Assembly (NCBI RefSeq): GCF_000308475.2
Contig: NZ_BAFT02000067.1
Location: 33,829-97,828 of the forward strand
Length of the DNA: 64,000 bases
Direction of reading: 5' to 3'
From: Nocardia brasiliensis NBRC 14402
Lineage (GTDB): Bacteria > Actinomycetota > Actinomycetes > Mycobacteriales > Mycobacteriaceae
Part shown: piece by piece, positions 7,198 to 15,763 of the stretch
Layout: the number at the start of each line of letters is the position of its first letter
How positions within the stretch are numbered: the stretch's first letter is position 1
Position numbers and translations under genes: made by a program
Notes under the pieces: model-generated
What the model was told of the DNA's origin: nothing
Database searches by the model: none
What the model saw: only the letters and a program-made list of their open reading frames with translations

Positions 7198-8148
7198 TCA
7201 CAGGATGAGCACGAGTTTGCCGCCGGGGTGGCGGGATCGGCTGAGTTCGGCTGCATCCTGGATCTGGCTGAGGGGGTAGGTGCGGGCGATCGGGACGGAC
7301 AGGATGCCGTCGCCGGCGAGCCGGGCGAATTCGTCCATCCGGTCGTAGCGGATCTCGGTGGTGATCCGGACGCCCAACTCGGCTGCGGCGGCGAAGTCCG
7401 AGACGGTGAGGACACGGTCGGGGTCGCCGGTCAGCTCGATCAGGGTCGGTAGTGCGCCGCCGGCCGGGCTGGGCTGGTCGGCACGGTCGATCCGGCCACC
7501 GGTCGGCGCCGTGTCCAGGGCGCGGTCGACGTGGCCGCCGGCCAGTGTGCGGACGCGGTCGGCCATACCCGCGCCGTAAGCGGTTACCTGGGCGCCGATC
7601 TCGTCCAAGGCTGCTGCTCTGGTCGGCCCGGCGGTGGCGATCACCCGAATGCCCCGGTGCCGCGCGAACCGCACTGCCGCTTCGCCGACGGTGCTGCCCG
7701 CGCCGTGGACGAGCAGCAGCTCGCCCGGCTGAACCCCGAGGTCGTCGAGTGCGCGCCAGGCTGTCTCGGCCGCCATCGGGAGTGCGGCGGCCTGCTCGGT
7801 GGTGACGTTGTCCGGAATGTGTGCCCAGGCAGGCATCAGCGCGTACTCGGCAGCCCCGGCAGTCGGTCCGTCGAAGGTGGCCGGGCCGAATACTCGGTCA
7901 CCGATCCGGACGCCGGTGACGCCGGCACCGAGCGTGTCGACCGTGCCCGCGACCTCCAAGCCGAGTCCGCGCGGTGGTGGCGGCAATTGATCGGCGAAGA
8001 GGCCATCGACGAGGTGCCAGTCGGCCGGTGTCAGGCCGCACGCGCGCACGGCGATCCGGATCTGGCCGGGTCCCGGCTCCGGCTGCGGGACGTCGCGCAG
8101 CACGATCGCGTCCGGGGACCCGAACCAGTCGAATTGAAGGGCTTGCAT
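7198..8148 (-). CDS. Zinc-independent quinone oxidoreductase / MDR-family NADP-dependent reductase
   Basis: This is a medium-chain dehydrogenase/reductase family member of 316 residues. The catalytic fold shows at LRDVPQPEPGPGQIRIAVRACGLTPADWH and GLEVAGTVDTLGAGV. The nucleotide-binding motif LLVHGAGSTVGEAAVRFA is the AxGxVG type used for NADPH. There are no zinc-ligand Cys residues, as in quinone oxidoreductases. ATG 8148 has GGGAGG 7-12 bases upstream. It is divergent from the TetR gene at 8230 across an intergenic region full of inverted repeats, so it is probably the repressor's target. The 3' end is partly duplicated at 6.1 kb. Confidence 0.9.
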   Translation of the reverse strand: MQALQFDWFGSPDAIVLRDVPQPEPGPGQIRIAVRACGLTPADWHLVDGLFADQLPPPPRGLGLEVAGTVDTLGAGVTGVRIGDRVFGPATFDGPTAGAAEYALMPAWAHIPDNVTTEQAAALPMAAETAWRALDDLGVQPGELLLVHGAGSTVGEAAVRFARHRGIRVIATAGPTRAAALDEIGAQVTAYGAGMADRVRTLAGGHVDRALDTAPTGGRIDRADQPSPAGGALPTLIELTGDPDRVLTVSDFAAAAELGVRITTEIRYDRMDEFARLAGDGILSVPIARTYPLSQIQDAAELSRSRHPGGKLVLIL

Positions 8149-8163
8149 GGCTTCCTCCCAAGT

Positions 8164-8215
8164 GATGACAGCATCTGTTGTCATCGAAGGTAGCACCATG
8201 ACAACAGATGTTGTC
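8164..8215. promoter_or_regulatory. Overlapping inverted repeats between oxidoreductase and TetR genes
   Basis: There are two operator-like palindromes: GATGACA-N8-TGTCATC (8164-8185) and GACAACA-GA-TGTTGTC (8200-8215). In addition CTGTTGTCAT (8175-8184) and ATGACAACAG (8198-8207) form 10-base arms of one larger inverted repeat. All share the TGTTGTC half-site. The position between two divergent starts fits a TetR operator controlling both promoters. Binding is inferred. Confidence 0.65.
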
Positions 8216-8229
8216 GTACGCTGAGCGGT

Positions 8230-8802
8230 ATGCCGAGATGGGAATCCGACGCACGTGGTCGACTCGAACGCGCGGCGCTCGAGCTGTTCGAAGCGCAGGG
8301 ATTCGAGCGCACCTCGGTTGCGCAGATCGCGCACGCCGCCGATCTCAAGGAGCGCTCTTTCTACCGCTACTTCCCCGACAAGCGTGAAGTGCTCTTCGCC
8401 GGCGACGAACTCGAAGAACACCTCGTCGCCCAGCTGGCCGCGACCGACCCGGACCTCGCCCCGATCGAGGCACTACTCGCCGCACTGGCAGCCGCTGAAC
8501 AGATCTTTCGCCCACGCGAGTTCCTGTTGCGCCGGGCCAGAGTGATCGCCGCCAGCCCGGCACTGGCCGAGCGTGAGCTCGTCAAGCTGGCCTCCATCGC
8601 CGACGCGCTCACGCCGGCGCTGGAGCGCCGCGGCGTCGATCCCGGCCGCGCGCGCTTGATCATCGACGTGGTGCTGGCGATCCACCGGCACGCGATGCCC
8701 CGCTGGCTGGCCGAGCCGGACACCACCCTTGCCCAGCTCATGACCGAGGCCGCCGCCGAGCTACGCGAAACCGTCCTGGCGCAGGCTCCGCGGGAGATCT
8801 AG
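8230..8802 (+). CDS. TetR-family regulator of the divergent oxidoreductase
   Basis: This is a 190-residue TetR repressor. The helix-turn-helix spans RLERAALELFEAQGFERTSVAQIAHAADLKERSFYRYFPDKREVLF; the C-terminal part is helical with AAEQIFRPREFLLRRARVIAASPALAERE. ATG 8230 begins 14 bases after the palindrome GACAACAGATGTTGTC. The divergent arrangement with the MDR reductase and the shared operator make autoregulation and control of the reductase likely, a common set-up for sensing reactive electrophiles or quinones. That ligand class is a guess. Confidence 0.93.
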   Translation: MPRWESDARGRLERAALELFEAQGFERTSVAQIAHAADLKERSFYRYFPDKREVLFAGDELEEHLVAQLAATDPDLAPIEALLAALAAAEQIFRPREFLLRRARVIAASPALAERELVKLASIADALTPALERRGVDPGRARLIIDVVLAIHRHAMPRWLAEPDTTLAQLMTEAAAELRETVLAQAPREI

Positions 8803-8894
8803 CCGATCCCGTTCGGGCGCACCGTGATCGAAGATCGAGCACCTATCTTCGCGCGGGGCCGCCCGGGCGTCCGGGGCGGATCCAATGAGATGCC

Positions 8895-9029
8895 ATGCCG
8901 ACCGGATGTGCAGCGGGCACAGTGCGCGCGGTGCGGGAGCTGATGCTCGATCGGCTCACCGCCACCGACCAGCAAGCTCTCACCTGCATCGCGGCCAAGC
9001 TGCGCGTGCTACCGCAAGACCTGGCCTGA
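8895..9029 (+). pseudogene. Possible C-terminal remnant of a MarR-family regulator
   Basis: This short frame ends VRELMLDRLTATDQQALTC then IAAKLRVLPQDLA before a stop. It resembles the last dimerisation helix of MarR proteins (LLxxLsxeerexLxxiaxKL). No winged-helix part precedes it. The rest of 8803-9245 holds no convincing gene. Confidence 0.35.
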
Positions 9030-9245
9030 CCTTCAGGGAGCTGTCGCCGGTCACCCTGTGCCATTGAATGGTTCGCCTGAGTACGTGGGCGCAGGGGTTC
9101 AGTCGATGCGCGGTTCGGCGCCAAACGTGGCCAGTGCCGACGTGCTGGTGCCGATGTTGGCGATGAGGGTGCGTGGTTCGGTGAAGAGCCCAGGGTCGTC
9201 TTCCCACTCCTGGGTAGACCACAGAACACCAGTCGCGCCACGCCG

Positions 9246-9980
9246 ATGCCCATGGGCCGAGCCTATCGGGCCCGCTTGGGTGAGACTGGGGGCGTGGCTG
9301 CTGAACTGCGTTCTCTCACTGTCGATATCGATACCGGACGGTGGCGGGACACCGTGCTCACGGAGGTGGATCTGCGGGTGCGCGACGGGCAGGTCACTGT
9401 GTTGCTGGGCGGGCCGGGGGATGGGAAGACGATGGTTGCGTATGCGTTGACCGGGCGGTTGCCGGAGTCGGCGCGGACCACCGGGGAGGTGCTGGTCGAG
9501 GGGCGGGTCGGTTACGTTCCACAGGACGGTATCGATGCGTTTGCCAGGGATCGGTCGGTTGGTGCGCAACTGCAGGAGTTGGCATCGGGAAACGGAACCT
9601 GGACGGTCGAACGCGCCTGCGCCGCCGCGCATTATCCGTCCGAAGCGCTGGATCTGTTGCCGCAGCACAACTCTGCCGGTCAGATTCAACGTGCGGCAGT
9701 CGCCGCCGCGCTGCTCACCGACCCGGACGTGCTGATCGCGGACAGTCCGACCGCCTCCCTGGATCAAGGCACGGCTTTCGGTGTGTGGAAGTCGATCCGG
9801 GAGTACGCGGACGCCGGCGCGGCGGTGCTCGTGATCACGCACGACCTGCTCTTGCTCACCGCGACCGGTTACGCCGACCAGCTGGTGATCATGAGCAAAG
9901 GGCAGGTCGTGACGGCGGGAAGCATGAATGATCTGAAGACATCGGATGATTCGCGGGTGCGAAGGTATTTCCAAGGTTGA
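9246..9980 (+). CDS. Orphan ABC-transporter ATP-binding protein
   Basis: This is an ATPase subunit of up to 244 residues. In order: Walker A GGPGDGKT, Q-loop YVPQDG, signature region NSAGQIQRAAVAAALL, Walker B VLIADSPTASLD and H-loop VITHD. The signature is NSAGQ rather than LSGGQ, a weaker form. The overall pattern is nearest to peptide/nickel-type (Dpp/Opp) ATPases. GTG 9294 (VAAELRSL) is an alternative start. No permease or binding-protein gene is adjacent, so its partner must be elsewhere or lost. It converges with the NB-ARC gene. Confidence 0.85.
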   Translation: MPMGRAYRARLGETGGVAAELRSLTVDIDTGRWRDTVLTEVDLRVRDGQVTVLLGGPGDGKTMVAYALTGRLPESARTTGEVLVEGRVGYVPQDGIDAFARDRSVGAQLQELASGNGTWTVERACAAAHYPSEALDLLPQHNSAGQIQRAAVAAALLTDPDVLIADSPTASLDQGTAFGVWKSIREYADAGAAVLVITHDLLLLTATGYADQLVIMSKGQVVTAGSMNDLKTSDDSRVRRYFQG

Positions 9981-10180
9981 GCGCGGGGACCCGGCGGTAT
10001 CCGGTCATTCCGGACCGGAATTTCGATCTACCTACGCTGAGCTGCTGTTTCGGCAAGCAAGCGGGCTCCCGGCCTTGGCCGGACCGCGCCACCCGCGGTG
10101 ATGATGACAACGTCACCGGCGAGGAGCAGGGGTCGGTGATCGAGGCGCCGCAGGTGGAGGGGACCAGCGGCGTTTCTGAA

Positions 10181-13120
10181 CTACACAGGGCGGAGCGTGG
10201 CGAGATGGGTTGCCGCGGCTTCGGTTTCGTGCGCACCGAGGCGACGGTAGATATCGATCGCCTGGCGCAGCAGTGTCGCCGCGGTGGTGGTGTCGCCCAG
10301 GGCGGTGTGGCAGCGAGCGGTCCCGGCCAGGGCGTGCGCCTGCTGGATGTCGCAATCGATGGCACGAGCCACGGTCAGCGCTTCGACGAACATCGTCAGC
10401 GCATCGGCAGGCGCTCCAGACGTCAGCAGCACCTTCGCGGTGTTGTTCAGTGCCTCGGCTTCTTTGGCGCGGTAACCGATCTGACGGAACAGGGTAAGGG
10501 CTTGCCGGGAGAGTTCGGCGGCCCGCGGGTGATCGCCGGTGTCGCGGTGCACGAGACCGAGATTGGCGAGCGCCTCGGCTTCACCGATGCGATAGCCGGT
10601 GTCCCGGAACACGATCAAGGCTTGCCGGGAGCGGGCTGCCGCCTGCTCGTAGTTCCCGGTTTCCCGGTGCACCGTGGCCAGATAGTTGAGGTTCACGGCT
10701 TCGCCGATGCGGTGGCCGATTTCGCGGGACACGACCAGCGCCTGCTGCAGCACTGCGGTGGCCTGCGCATGCTCGCCGGTGTCGCGGTGGACGAGACCGA
10801 GGTTGCCGAGGGCGTTGGCTTCGCCGCGGCGATGGCCGATCTCCTGGAACAGTGTTGTCGCGTGCCGAAACAGGTCCGCGGCCTGCCGATAGTCCCCGAT
10901 CTCGCGGCGCACGCTGCCGAGGAAGCCGAGCGCGTTGGCTTCGCCGAGCGGATAGCCCGCCTCCTGGAACAGGGCCAGTGCCTGTTCGAGCAGGTGGGTG
11001 GCTTGTTCGTAGTCGCCGTTGTCGCGGCGGACGCCGCCGAGGCTGGCGAGGGTGTTGGCTTCGCCGAGGGGAAAGCCGATGTCCCGGTACAGATCCAGAG
11101 CTTGTTCGAGCAGGTGGGTGGCTTGTTCGTAGTCGCCGTTGTCGCGGCGGACGCCGCCGAGGCCGGCCAGGGTGTTGGCCTCGCCGAGCGGGTAGCCCGC
11201 TTCCTGATACAGGGTGAGGGCCTGCCGGAACAGATCGGCCGTCCGGTCGTAGTTGCCGGTCTGCCACTGCACGATGCCGAGGTTGCGCAGCGCGTCCGCC
11301 GCACCGAGCGCGTAACCCGTCTCCCGATACAAAACCAAGGCTTGCCGGAGCAGGTCCGAGGCTTCGTCGTAATTCCCGGTCTGCCATTCGAGCGTGCCGA
11401 GGTTGGTGAGCGCGTCGGCGCGGCCGAGCCGGTTACCCAGCCGGCCCGCGGCCGCGGCGGCGCGCTGGTGCAACTGCCGCGCCGATGGCCACGGACCTTC
11501 GCGCTCCAACAATTCCGCCAGCACTTCGGTCAGTCCGACCATGCGCGCGGGATCGCGATCGGCGGTGTGGTCGAGGCAGGCGAGCAGGTTGGCCCGCTCC
11601 TGCCGCAGCCACGCCAGCGCGGGCATCTCGTTGTCGAATTCGGGTATGGCACAGGCGTTGTCGGCGCGGTCACGGCACGGCCTGCGGGTGAGCCAGTGGT
11701 CCGCGGCTGCGGCGGCAGTCCGGTAGTAGTCGAGCAGTCGGTGCATCGCATCGGCGTCGTCGCCGGACGAAACCGCAAGGGCGCGAGCGTATTCGCGCAC
11801 CAGATCGTGCAGGCAGTAGCGGCCGGGTGTCGTCTCCTCGACGAGATGGCAGGTAAACAGCGCCTCGAGTTCGGCGCGCGCCTCGGCGAGCGAACTGCCG
11901 TGCAGGGCAGCGACGGCGTAGGGATCGAAATCGGGGCCGGGGTGCAGTCCCAGCCTGCGGAACAGTTGTCGCCGGGCCGGCGGCAGGCTCTCGTACGAGG
12001 CGGTGAACGCGGCGCGCACCGCGCGCTGACCGGCGTCGAGTTCACCGAGCCGATCCTGTGCGGTGCGGAACTCCGCGGCCAGACCGGCCAGCGTCCACGC
12101 CGGATGATGGGCGAGGCGACCGGCCAGCAGCACGATCGCCAGCGGCAGGTAGCCGCACAACCGGACGATCTCGGCGACGGCCGCGAGCTCGTCGCCCGTC
12201 GGATTCCGTTGTGCCAGACGGCAGAACAGGTCGATCGCACTGTCCGGTTCCAGGGTGCCCAGCGGTAGCGGGAGCGCGCTGTCCAGCGCGACGAGCCGGC
12301 GGCGGCTGGTGATCAAGGTGAGGCATTCGGGCCCCGCGGGCAGCAGGGGTTCGATCTGAGCGTGGTCGCGGGCGTCGTCGAGGACCAGCAGCATGCGCTT
12401 ACCGGCGACCCGGTCGCGCCACAGGTCGCGCCGCGCGTCGAGGGAGTCCGGAATATGCCCCGGGGCGATGCCGAGACCGGTGAGCAGGGTGGCCAGCACG
12501 GCCGCCGGATCGGCGGGCACCTGACCGGGAGTGTGCGAATTCAGCTCGACGAAGAACCTGCCGTCCGGAAACCGGTCCGACAGCAGGTGCGCCGCTCGGA
12601 CGACCAGCGCGGTTTTCCCGACGCCCGGCATGCCGTCGACGGTGTGGATGGACACGACCCGATTCGGTCCCGCGGCGTCCAGGATCCGCTGCACCTCGGC
12701 ATCGCGCCCGACGAACGTAGGGACGTCGCGGCGCAGCGTAGTCAGCACGGTAGGGCGCACCGGCTGCGTGCTGGCCGCTTTCCACAGCCGCCGCCAGGCC
12801 GATCGGTTCGACAGGTCCGGCGGTAGGGGGCCGGCGGTCTGCCGGGCCAGTGAAATCAACGTGACCAGCACCGGATCCAGCGATTCGAAACGAGAGGGCA
12901 CATTGCGTCCGGTCCGCCAGTCGCTGATGCGCTGCATCGAGGGCCGCTGACCGGGTGCCGTCGCGCGAGCGGCTTTCAACCGGGCTTCGGTCGCGGTCGC
13001 GACCCGCTGCAAGGTGGGATTGCCTGCGGCTTCCCACAAGTGCGCCAACCTGGTCACGAAGAGCGCCCGGGGTGATGCGTCTTCGTCACGACCTCCGTTC
13101 CGACCGGTCTCACTAATCAT
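10181..13120 (-). CDS. NB-ARC (STAND) ATPase with C-terminal TPR array, AfsR/SARP-like regulator
   Basis: This is a large signal-transduction ATPase of about 979 residues. The first 115 or so residues form a helical region with a weak helix-turn-helix look (MQRISDWRTGRNVPSRF). The NB-ARC module follows with Walker A GMPGVGKT, Walker B RMLLVLDDA, GYLPLAIVLL and a CLHDLVREYA box (MHD position). From about residue 570 to the end lie ten or more TPR units of exactly 40 residues (LGEANxLxxLGxVRRDxGDYEQA). The usual SARP DNA-binding domain is absent. Such proteins oligomerise on ATP when the TPR array meets a ligand. Residue numbers here count from the longer start at 13129; ATG 13120 is equally possible. 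No obvious target lies beside it. Confidence 0.9.
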   Translation of the reverse strand: MISETGRNGGRDEDASPRALFVTRLAHLWEAAGNPTLQRVATATEARLKAARATAPGQRPSMQRISDWRTGRNVPSRFESLDPVLVTLISLARQTAGPLPPDLSNRSAWRRLWKAASTQPVRPTVLTTLRRDVPTFVGRDAEVQRILDAAGPNRVVSIHTVDGMPGVGKTALVVRAAHLLSDRFPDGRFFVELNSHTPGQVPADPAAVLATLLTGLGIAPGHIPDSLDARRDLWRDRVAGKRMLLVLDDARDHAQIEPLLPAGPECLTLITSRRRLVALDSALPLPLGTLEPDSAIDLFCRLAQRNPTGDELAAVAEIVRLCGYLPLAIVLLAGRLAHHPAWTLAGLAAEFRTAQDRLGELDAGQRAVRAAFTASYESLPPARRQLFRRLGLHPGPDFDPYAVAALHGSSLAEARAELEALFTCHLVEETTPGRYCLHDLVREYARALAVSSGDDADAMHRLLDYYRTAAAAADHWLTRRPCRDRADNACAIPEFDNEMPALAWLRQERANLLACLDHTADRDPARMVGLTEVLAELLEREGPWPSARQLHQRAAAAAGRLGNRLGRADALTNLGTLEWQTGNYDEASDLLRQALVLYRETGYALGAADALRNLGIVQWQTGNYDRTADLFRQALTLYQEAGYPLGEANTLAGLGGVRRDNGDYEQATHLLEQALDLYRDIGFPLGEANTLASLGGVRRDNGDYEQATHLLEQALALFQEAGYPLGEANALGFLGSVRREIGDYRQAADLFRHATTLFQEIGHRRGEANALGNLGLVHRDTGEHAQATAVLQQALVVSREIGHRIGEAVNLNYLATVHRETGNYEQAAARSRQALIVFRDTGYRIGEAEALANLGLVHRDTGDHPRAAELSRQALTLFRQIGYRAKEAEALNNTAKVLLTSGAPADALTMFVEALTVARAIDCDIQQAHALAGTARCHTALGDTTTAATLLRQAIDIYRRLGAHETEAAATHLATLRPV
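10983..11163. repeat. Exact 61-base repeat at 120-base spacing within the TPR array
   Basis: Bases 10983-11043 and 11103-11163 are identical, exactly one 40-codon repeat apart. The neighbouring units keep the 120-base period but differ. This points to a recent duplication or gene conversion of one TPR unit. Confidence 0.9.
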
Positions 13121-13462
13121 GGCGTGCACACCAACAGACGATAGGGGTCACCGCCGCCGGCGGTCGCGCGCGTCTTCCTCCGGCGAAGTGGAGTTCGAAT
13201 ACAATTTCGCCGGGCACCTGCGGTTATCCGGCGGACCGGACCGTCGACAAACGGTGACAGGAGAAACGTTCGTGCATCGATCTCGTGCACTGACCGGTAC
13301 GCCCTCGCGGTGGTAGTGAGCATCGCCGTCGCGGTCGCCACGGTGGGAGCCGCCGGTCCGGCCGGCGCGCGGCCCGCGTTCCGGGACCAGACGTTTCGGT
13401 CCGAGTTCAGTAGGGCTCGGCTTACCGAAGTCGCCGCCGGGACAGCCCACCGCTGCGGGCTA

Positions 13463-13951
13463 TTACCGGTCTTGGGTCTGGAGGGCGCGGGTTACCAAGG
13501 TGGCCAGTCGGTGGGCGTCGGCGGGGGTGGTGGGGGTGCGGGTGAGCAGGGCGCGGAAGTGGAGGGGGGCGATGAGTAGTTCGAGGGCTTGGCGGGCGTC
13601 GGTGCCGGCGGGGAGTTCGCCGCGGTCGACGGCGCGGGTGATGAGGGGGCGGATCTTGCTGAATCTGTTCGCCCAGAAGGTGTTTCGGGCGGCTTCGATT
13701 TCGGGGGAGTCGCTGATCAAGGCCATGGATCTGGCGAGTGCGCCGCCGAGCGGGGTGGCGAGGTAGTCGGCGAGTTCGATGGCGAAAGCGGTCAGGTCGC
13801 CGTGCAGGGTGCCGGTGTCCGGCGGCGGCAACGTCTCCTCGCTGTAGGCGAGCAAGGCCTCCACGATCAAGTTCTCCCGGGTGCCCCAGCGTCGGTAGAT
13901 CGAGGAGTCGCGCACCGCGGCGCGCCGGGCGATATCGGGGATGCCGACTCG
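13463..13951 (-). pseudogene. TetR-family regulator lacking its N-terminus
   Basis: The frame retains IPDIARRAAVRDSSIYRRWGTRENLIVEALLAY (second half of the helix-turn-helix) and a full C-terminal domain down to ALQTQDR. The first helix and the start are missing: reading upstream, an in-frame TAG comes immediately before RVGIPDIARR at about 13952. At that point the sequence changes to the FAH fragment on the other strand. A short protein from GTG 13915 could still be made but would not bind DNA normally. The 13121-13462 stretch on its 3' side holds only a doubtful signal-peptide-like frame. Confidence 0.8.
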
Positions 13952-13954
13952 CTA

Positions 13955-14311
13955 ATGCGCTCCGGTTTCGGCCCGCAGAAATCCAAACACTTCCGCACCT
14001 CGATGTCCGATATCGCGGTGACCGACGCCACCGTGCTCGACCGCATCGCTGACCTGACCGCGAGTGTGCAGGTCAACGGGAAAACCGTGGCGCGCACGAG
14101 CACTCGCGCCATGCGATACTCGGTGCCCGAAGCCATCGCGCACGCCTCGAGGGACGAGCAACTCTTCCCGGGAGAACTGATCGCGACGGGGACGCTACCC
14201 GGAGGCAGCGGCATGGAACTGGGACAGTGGCTGCGACCGGGCGACCGGCTGCGCCTGGAGATCGATGAGGTCGGCGTGATCGAACATCACATCGGAGAGG
14301 CGAACCACTGA
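13955..14311 (+). pseudogene. Fumarylacetoacetate-hydrolase-family C-terminal fragment
   Basis: About 118 residues of the C-terminal part of an FAH-family hydrolase: GPQKSKHFRTSMSDIAV, VQVNGKTVARTSTRAM, ELIATGTLPGGSGMELGQWL and GDRLRLEIDEVGVIEHHIG. The metal-binding N-terminal half (the E and D ligands) is absent, so it cannot be catalytic alone. It begins within a few bases of the beheaded TetR gene on the opposite strand. Its stop is one base before the start of the MBL hydrolase, showing that the two were coupled. Compare the intact but different FAH gene at 55422. Confidence 0.8.
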
Positions 14312-14312
14312 T

Positions 14313-15023
14313 ATGCGCATCACACAGGTTGCCGACTCCGTCTACGTCGTGGCGGGTACCAACGTCAACTGGTCGTTGGTGACCGACGGCTCCGGCGTCA
14401 CCCTCGTCGACGCCGGGTACCCGCGGGATACCGACGACGTGCTCGACTCCATTCGGCAGATCGGCCACGACCTCGGCGATCTGGCGGCGGTCCTGGTCAC
14501 GCACGCACATCTCGACCACATCGGCGCGATTCCGGCGCTGGTGCGTCGCACGGGCGTCCCCGTGTACACCGGTGCGGCGGAAGCGGCGCATGCGCGGCGT
14601 GAGTACCTGGAGCAGGTCACGCCGGTCGAGATGGTCGGTCTGTTGCGCGCGCCGGGCGGGCCACGCTGGGTCGCGCAGACCGTGCGGGCGGTGGTCGGGC
14701 ACATCAAAATGAAAGTTCCGACCGCCACCGCCTACGACGACGACACCCTGCGCGCACTGCCGGGTGGGTTCACCGCCGTACCGACGCCGGGTCACACCAC
14801 CGGACACACCGCCTACTTGCTGCCCGATCAGCAGATCCTGTTCAGCGGCGACGCCCTCGTCACCGGCCACCCGCTGCTCGCCACCGTCGGCCCGCAGCTG
14901 CTGCCCACCGTCTTCAACCACGACGAAGACCTCACCCGCCGCACGGCGCAATCCCTGCTCGACCCCGCGCCCCGCCTGATCGTCCCCGGTCACGGTGAGC
15001 CCGAGAAGCCGGGTGCCGCCTAG
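14313..15023 (+). CDS. MBL-fold metallohydrolase
   Basis: This is a 236-residue metallo-beta-lactamase-fold enzyme. The metal ligands are seen in THAHLDHIGAI (HxHxDH), PTPGHTTGHTAY, LFSGDAL and IVPGHGEP. It resembles the small glyoxalase II-like hydrolases; the substrate is unknown. It follows the FAH fragment by one base, so it was probably the second gene of an operon whose first gene has been truncated. Its present promoter is therefore unclear. Confidence 0.92.
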   Translation: MRITQVADSVYVVAGTNVNWSLVTDGSGVTLVDAGYPRDTDDVLDSIRQIGHDLGDLAAVLVTHAHLDHIGAIPALVRRTGVPVYTGAAEAAHARREYLEQVTPVEMVGLLRAPGGPRWVAQTVRAVVGHIKMKVPTATAYDDDTLRALPGGFTAVPTPGHTTGHTAYLLPDQQILFSGDALVTGHPLLATVGPQLLPTVFNHDEDLTRRTAQSLLDPAPRLIVPGHGEPEKPGAA

Positions 15024-15061
15024 CCGGTAATCTGGCCGTTCATCGAAATCGAGGAGTGTGG

Positions 15062-15343
15062 GTGTTCAAGGTCAACGAGTACTTCGACGGCACGGTCAAG
15101 TCGCTGGCGTTCGAGGCGGCGGACGGGCCCGCGACCATCGGAGTGATGGCGGCTGGGGAGTACCAGTTCGGGACCGCGCAGCGGGAGATCATGCACGTGG
15201 TTTCGGGCGCGTTGACCGTCAAGCTGCCCGGCGCCGACGAGTTCGTGACCTACTCGGCCGGTGAGCGGTTCGAGGTGCCCGCAGACAGCAAGTTCGACGT
15301 CCAGGTGGCGGTCGATACGGCGTATCTGTGCGAGTACCGCTGA
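15062..15343 (+). CDS. ppnP: Pyrimidine/purine nucleoside phosphorylase
   Basis: This is a small cupin-like enzyme of 93 residues that splits nucleosides with phosphate. The family pattern is clear: VNEYFDGTVKSLAFEAADG, IGVMAAGEYQFGTAQREIMHVVSGAL, FEVPADSKFDVQVAVDTAYLCEY. The length matches E. coli PpnP (94 residues). GTG 15062 is preferred to GTG 15056 because GAGGAG occupies 15051-15056. It is transcribed alone. Confidence 0.93.
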   Translation: MFKVNEYFDGTVKSLAFEAADGPATIGVMAAGEYQFGTAQREIMHVVSGALTVKLPGADEFVTYSAGERFEVPADSKFDVQVAVDTAYLCEYR

Positions 15344-15399
15344 CGTAGCCGCTCCCGCTTCTTGGTGCAGATGTGCGGCTTTCGCGTGTCGACACGGGC

Positions 15400-15763
15400 C
15401 TATCTGTCGCTTGGTTTGCTTGCGTTCGGGCTTGTCGGCTGGCTGCCGAAGTGTGACTTGCTCAGGTTGGTGTGCCTGCCGCGGGAGTTACGTGGATGGT
15501 GCTGGGCGCGTCAGGTGGGGTTCCCGGCTTTAGGCGCATGTCGGGTGCGTGAAGGTGGAGTTCCGGCGTGGTCATCTGGCTGTGGTGCTGTTTTCGAGAG
15601 TTCCTTGACGAGGTAAACAGCGGTTTCGGGTGGGTGGGGTTGTGGCTCGGCGTGTTTTGCTGGGTGAGTCGCGGGGTCACAGACCTTCCATACGGTTCAC
15701 AGCAACTACAGCCCCTGTGAGCAGTAGGAAACCTTTGTGACCTTGAACCTATCTGTCGCTTGG
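15400..15763. repeat. 15-base direct repeat in the non-coding region
   Basis: CTATCTGTCGCTTGG occurs at 15400-15414 and again at 15749-15763. The copies lie outside the first arm and just inside the second arm of the long inverted repeat described separately. Confidence 0.85.

Noticed and set aside
10500..11500. Regular 120-base repeat resembling an array
   Set aside because: The repeats are 40-codon TPR units in frame, with no spacers, so it is not a CRISPR.
9977..12268. 763-codon open frame on the plus strand
   Set aside because: It is antisense to the NB-ARC/TPR gene; its periodic Gly/Val-rich product just mirrors the 120-base TPR repeat, with no domain.
13272..13460. Signal-peptide-like plus-strand frame (VVVSIAVAVATVGAAGPAGA)
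   Set aside because: There is no start with ribosome site in the right frame and no domain after the signal; possibly a relic, but not supportable.
15362..15616. 84-codon frame overlapping the inverted repeat
   Set aside because: Trp/Cys-rich, changes with the repeat arms, no homology pattern; treated as non-coding repeat DNA.
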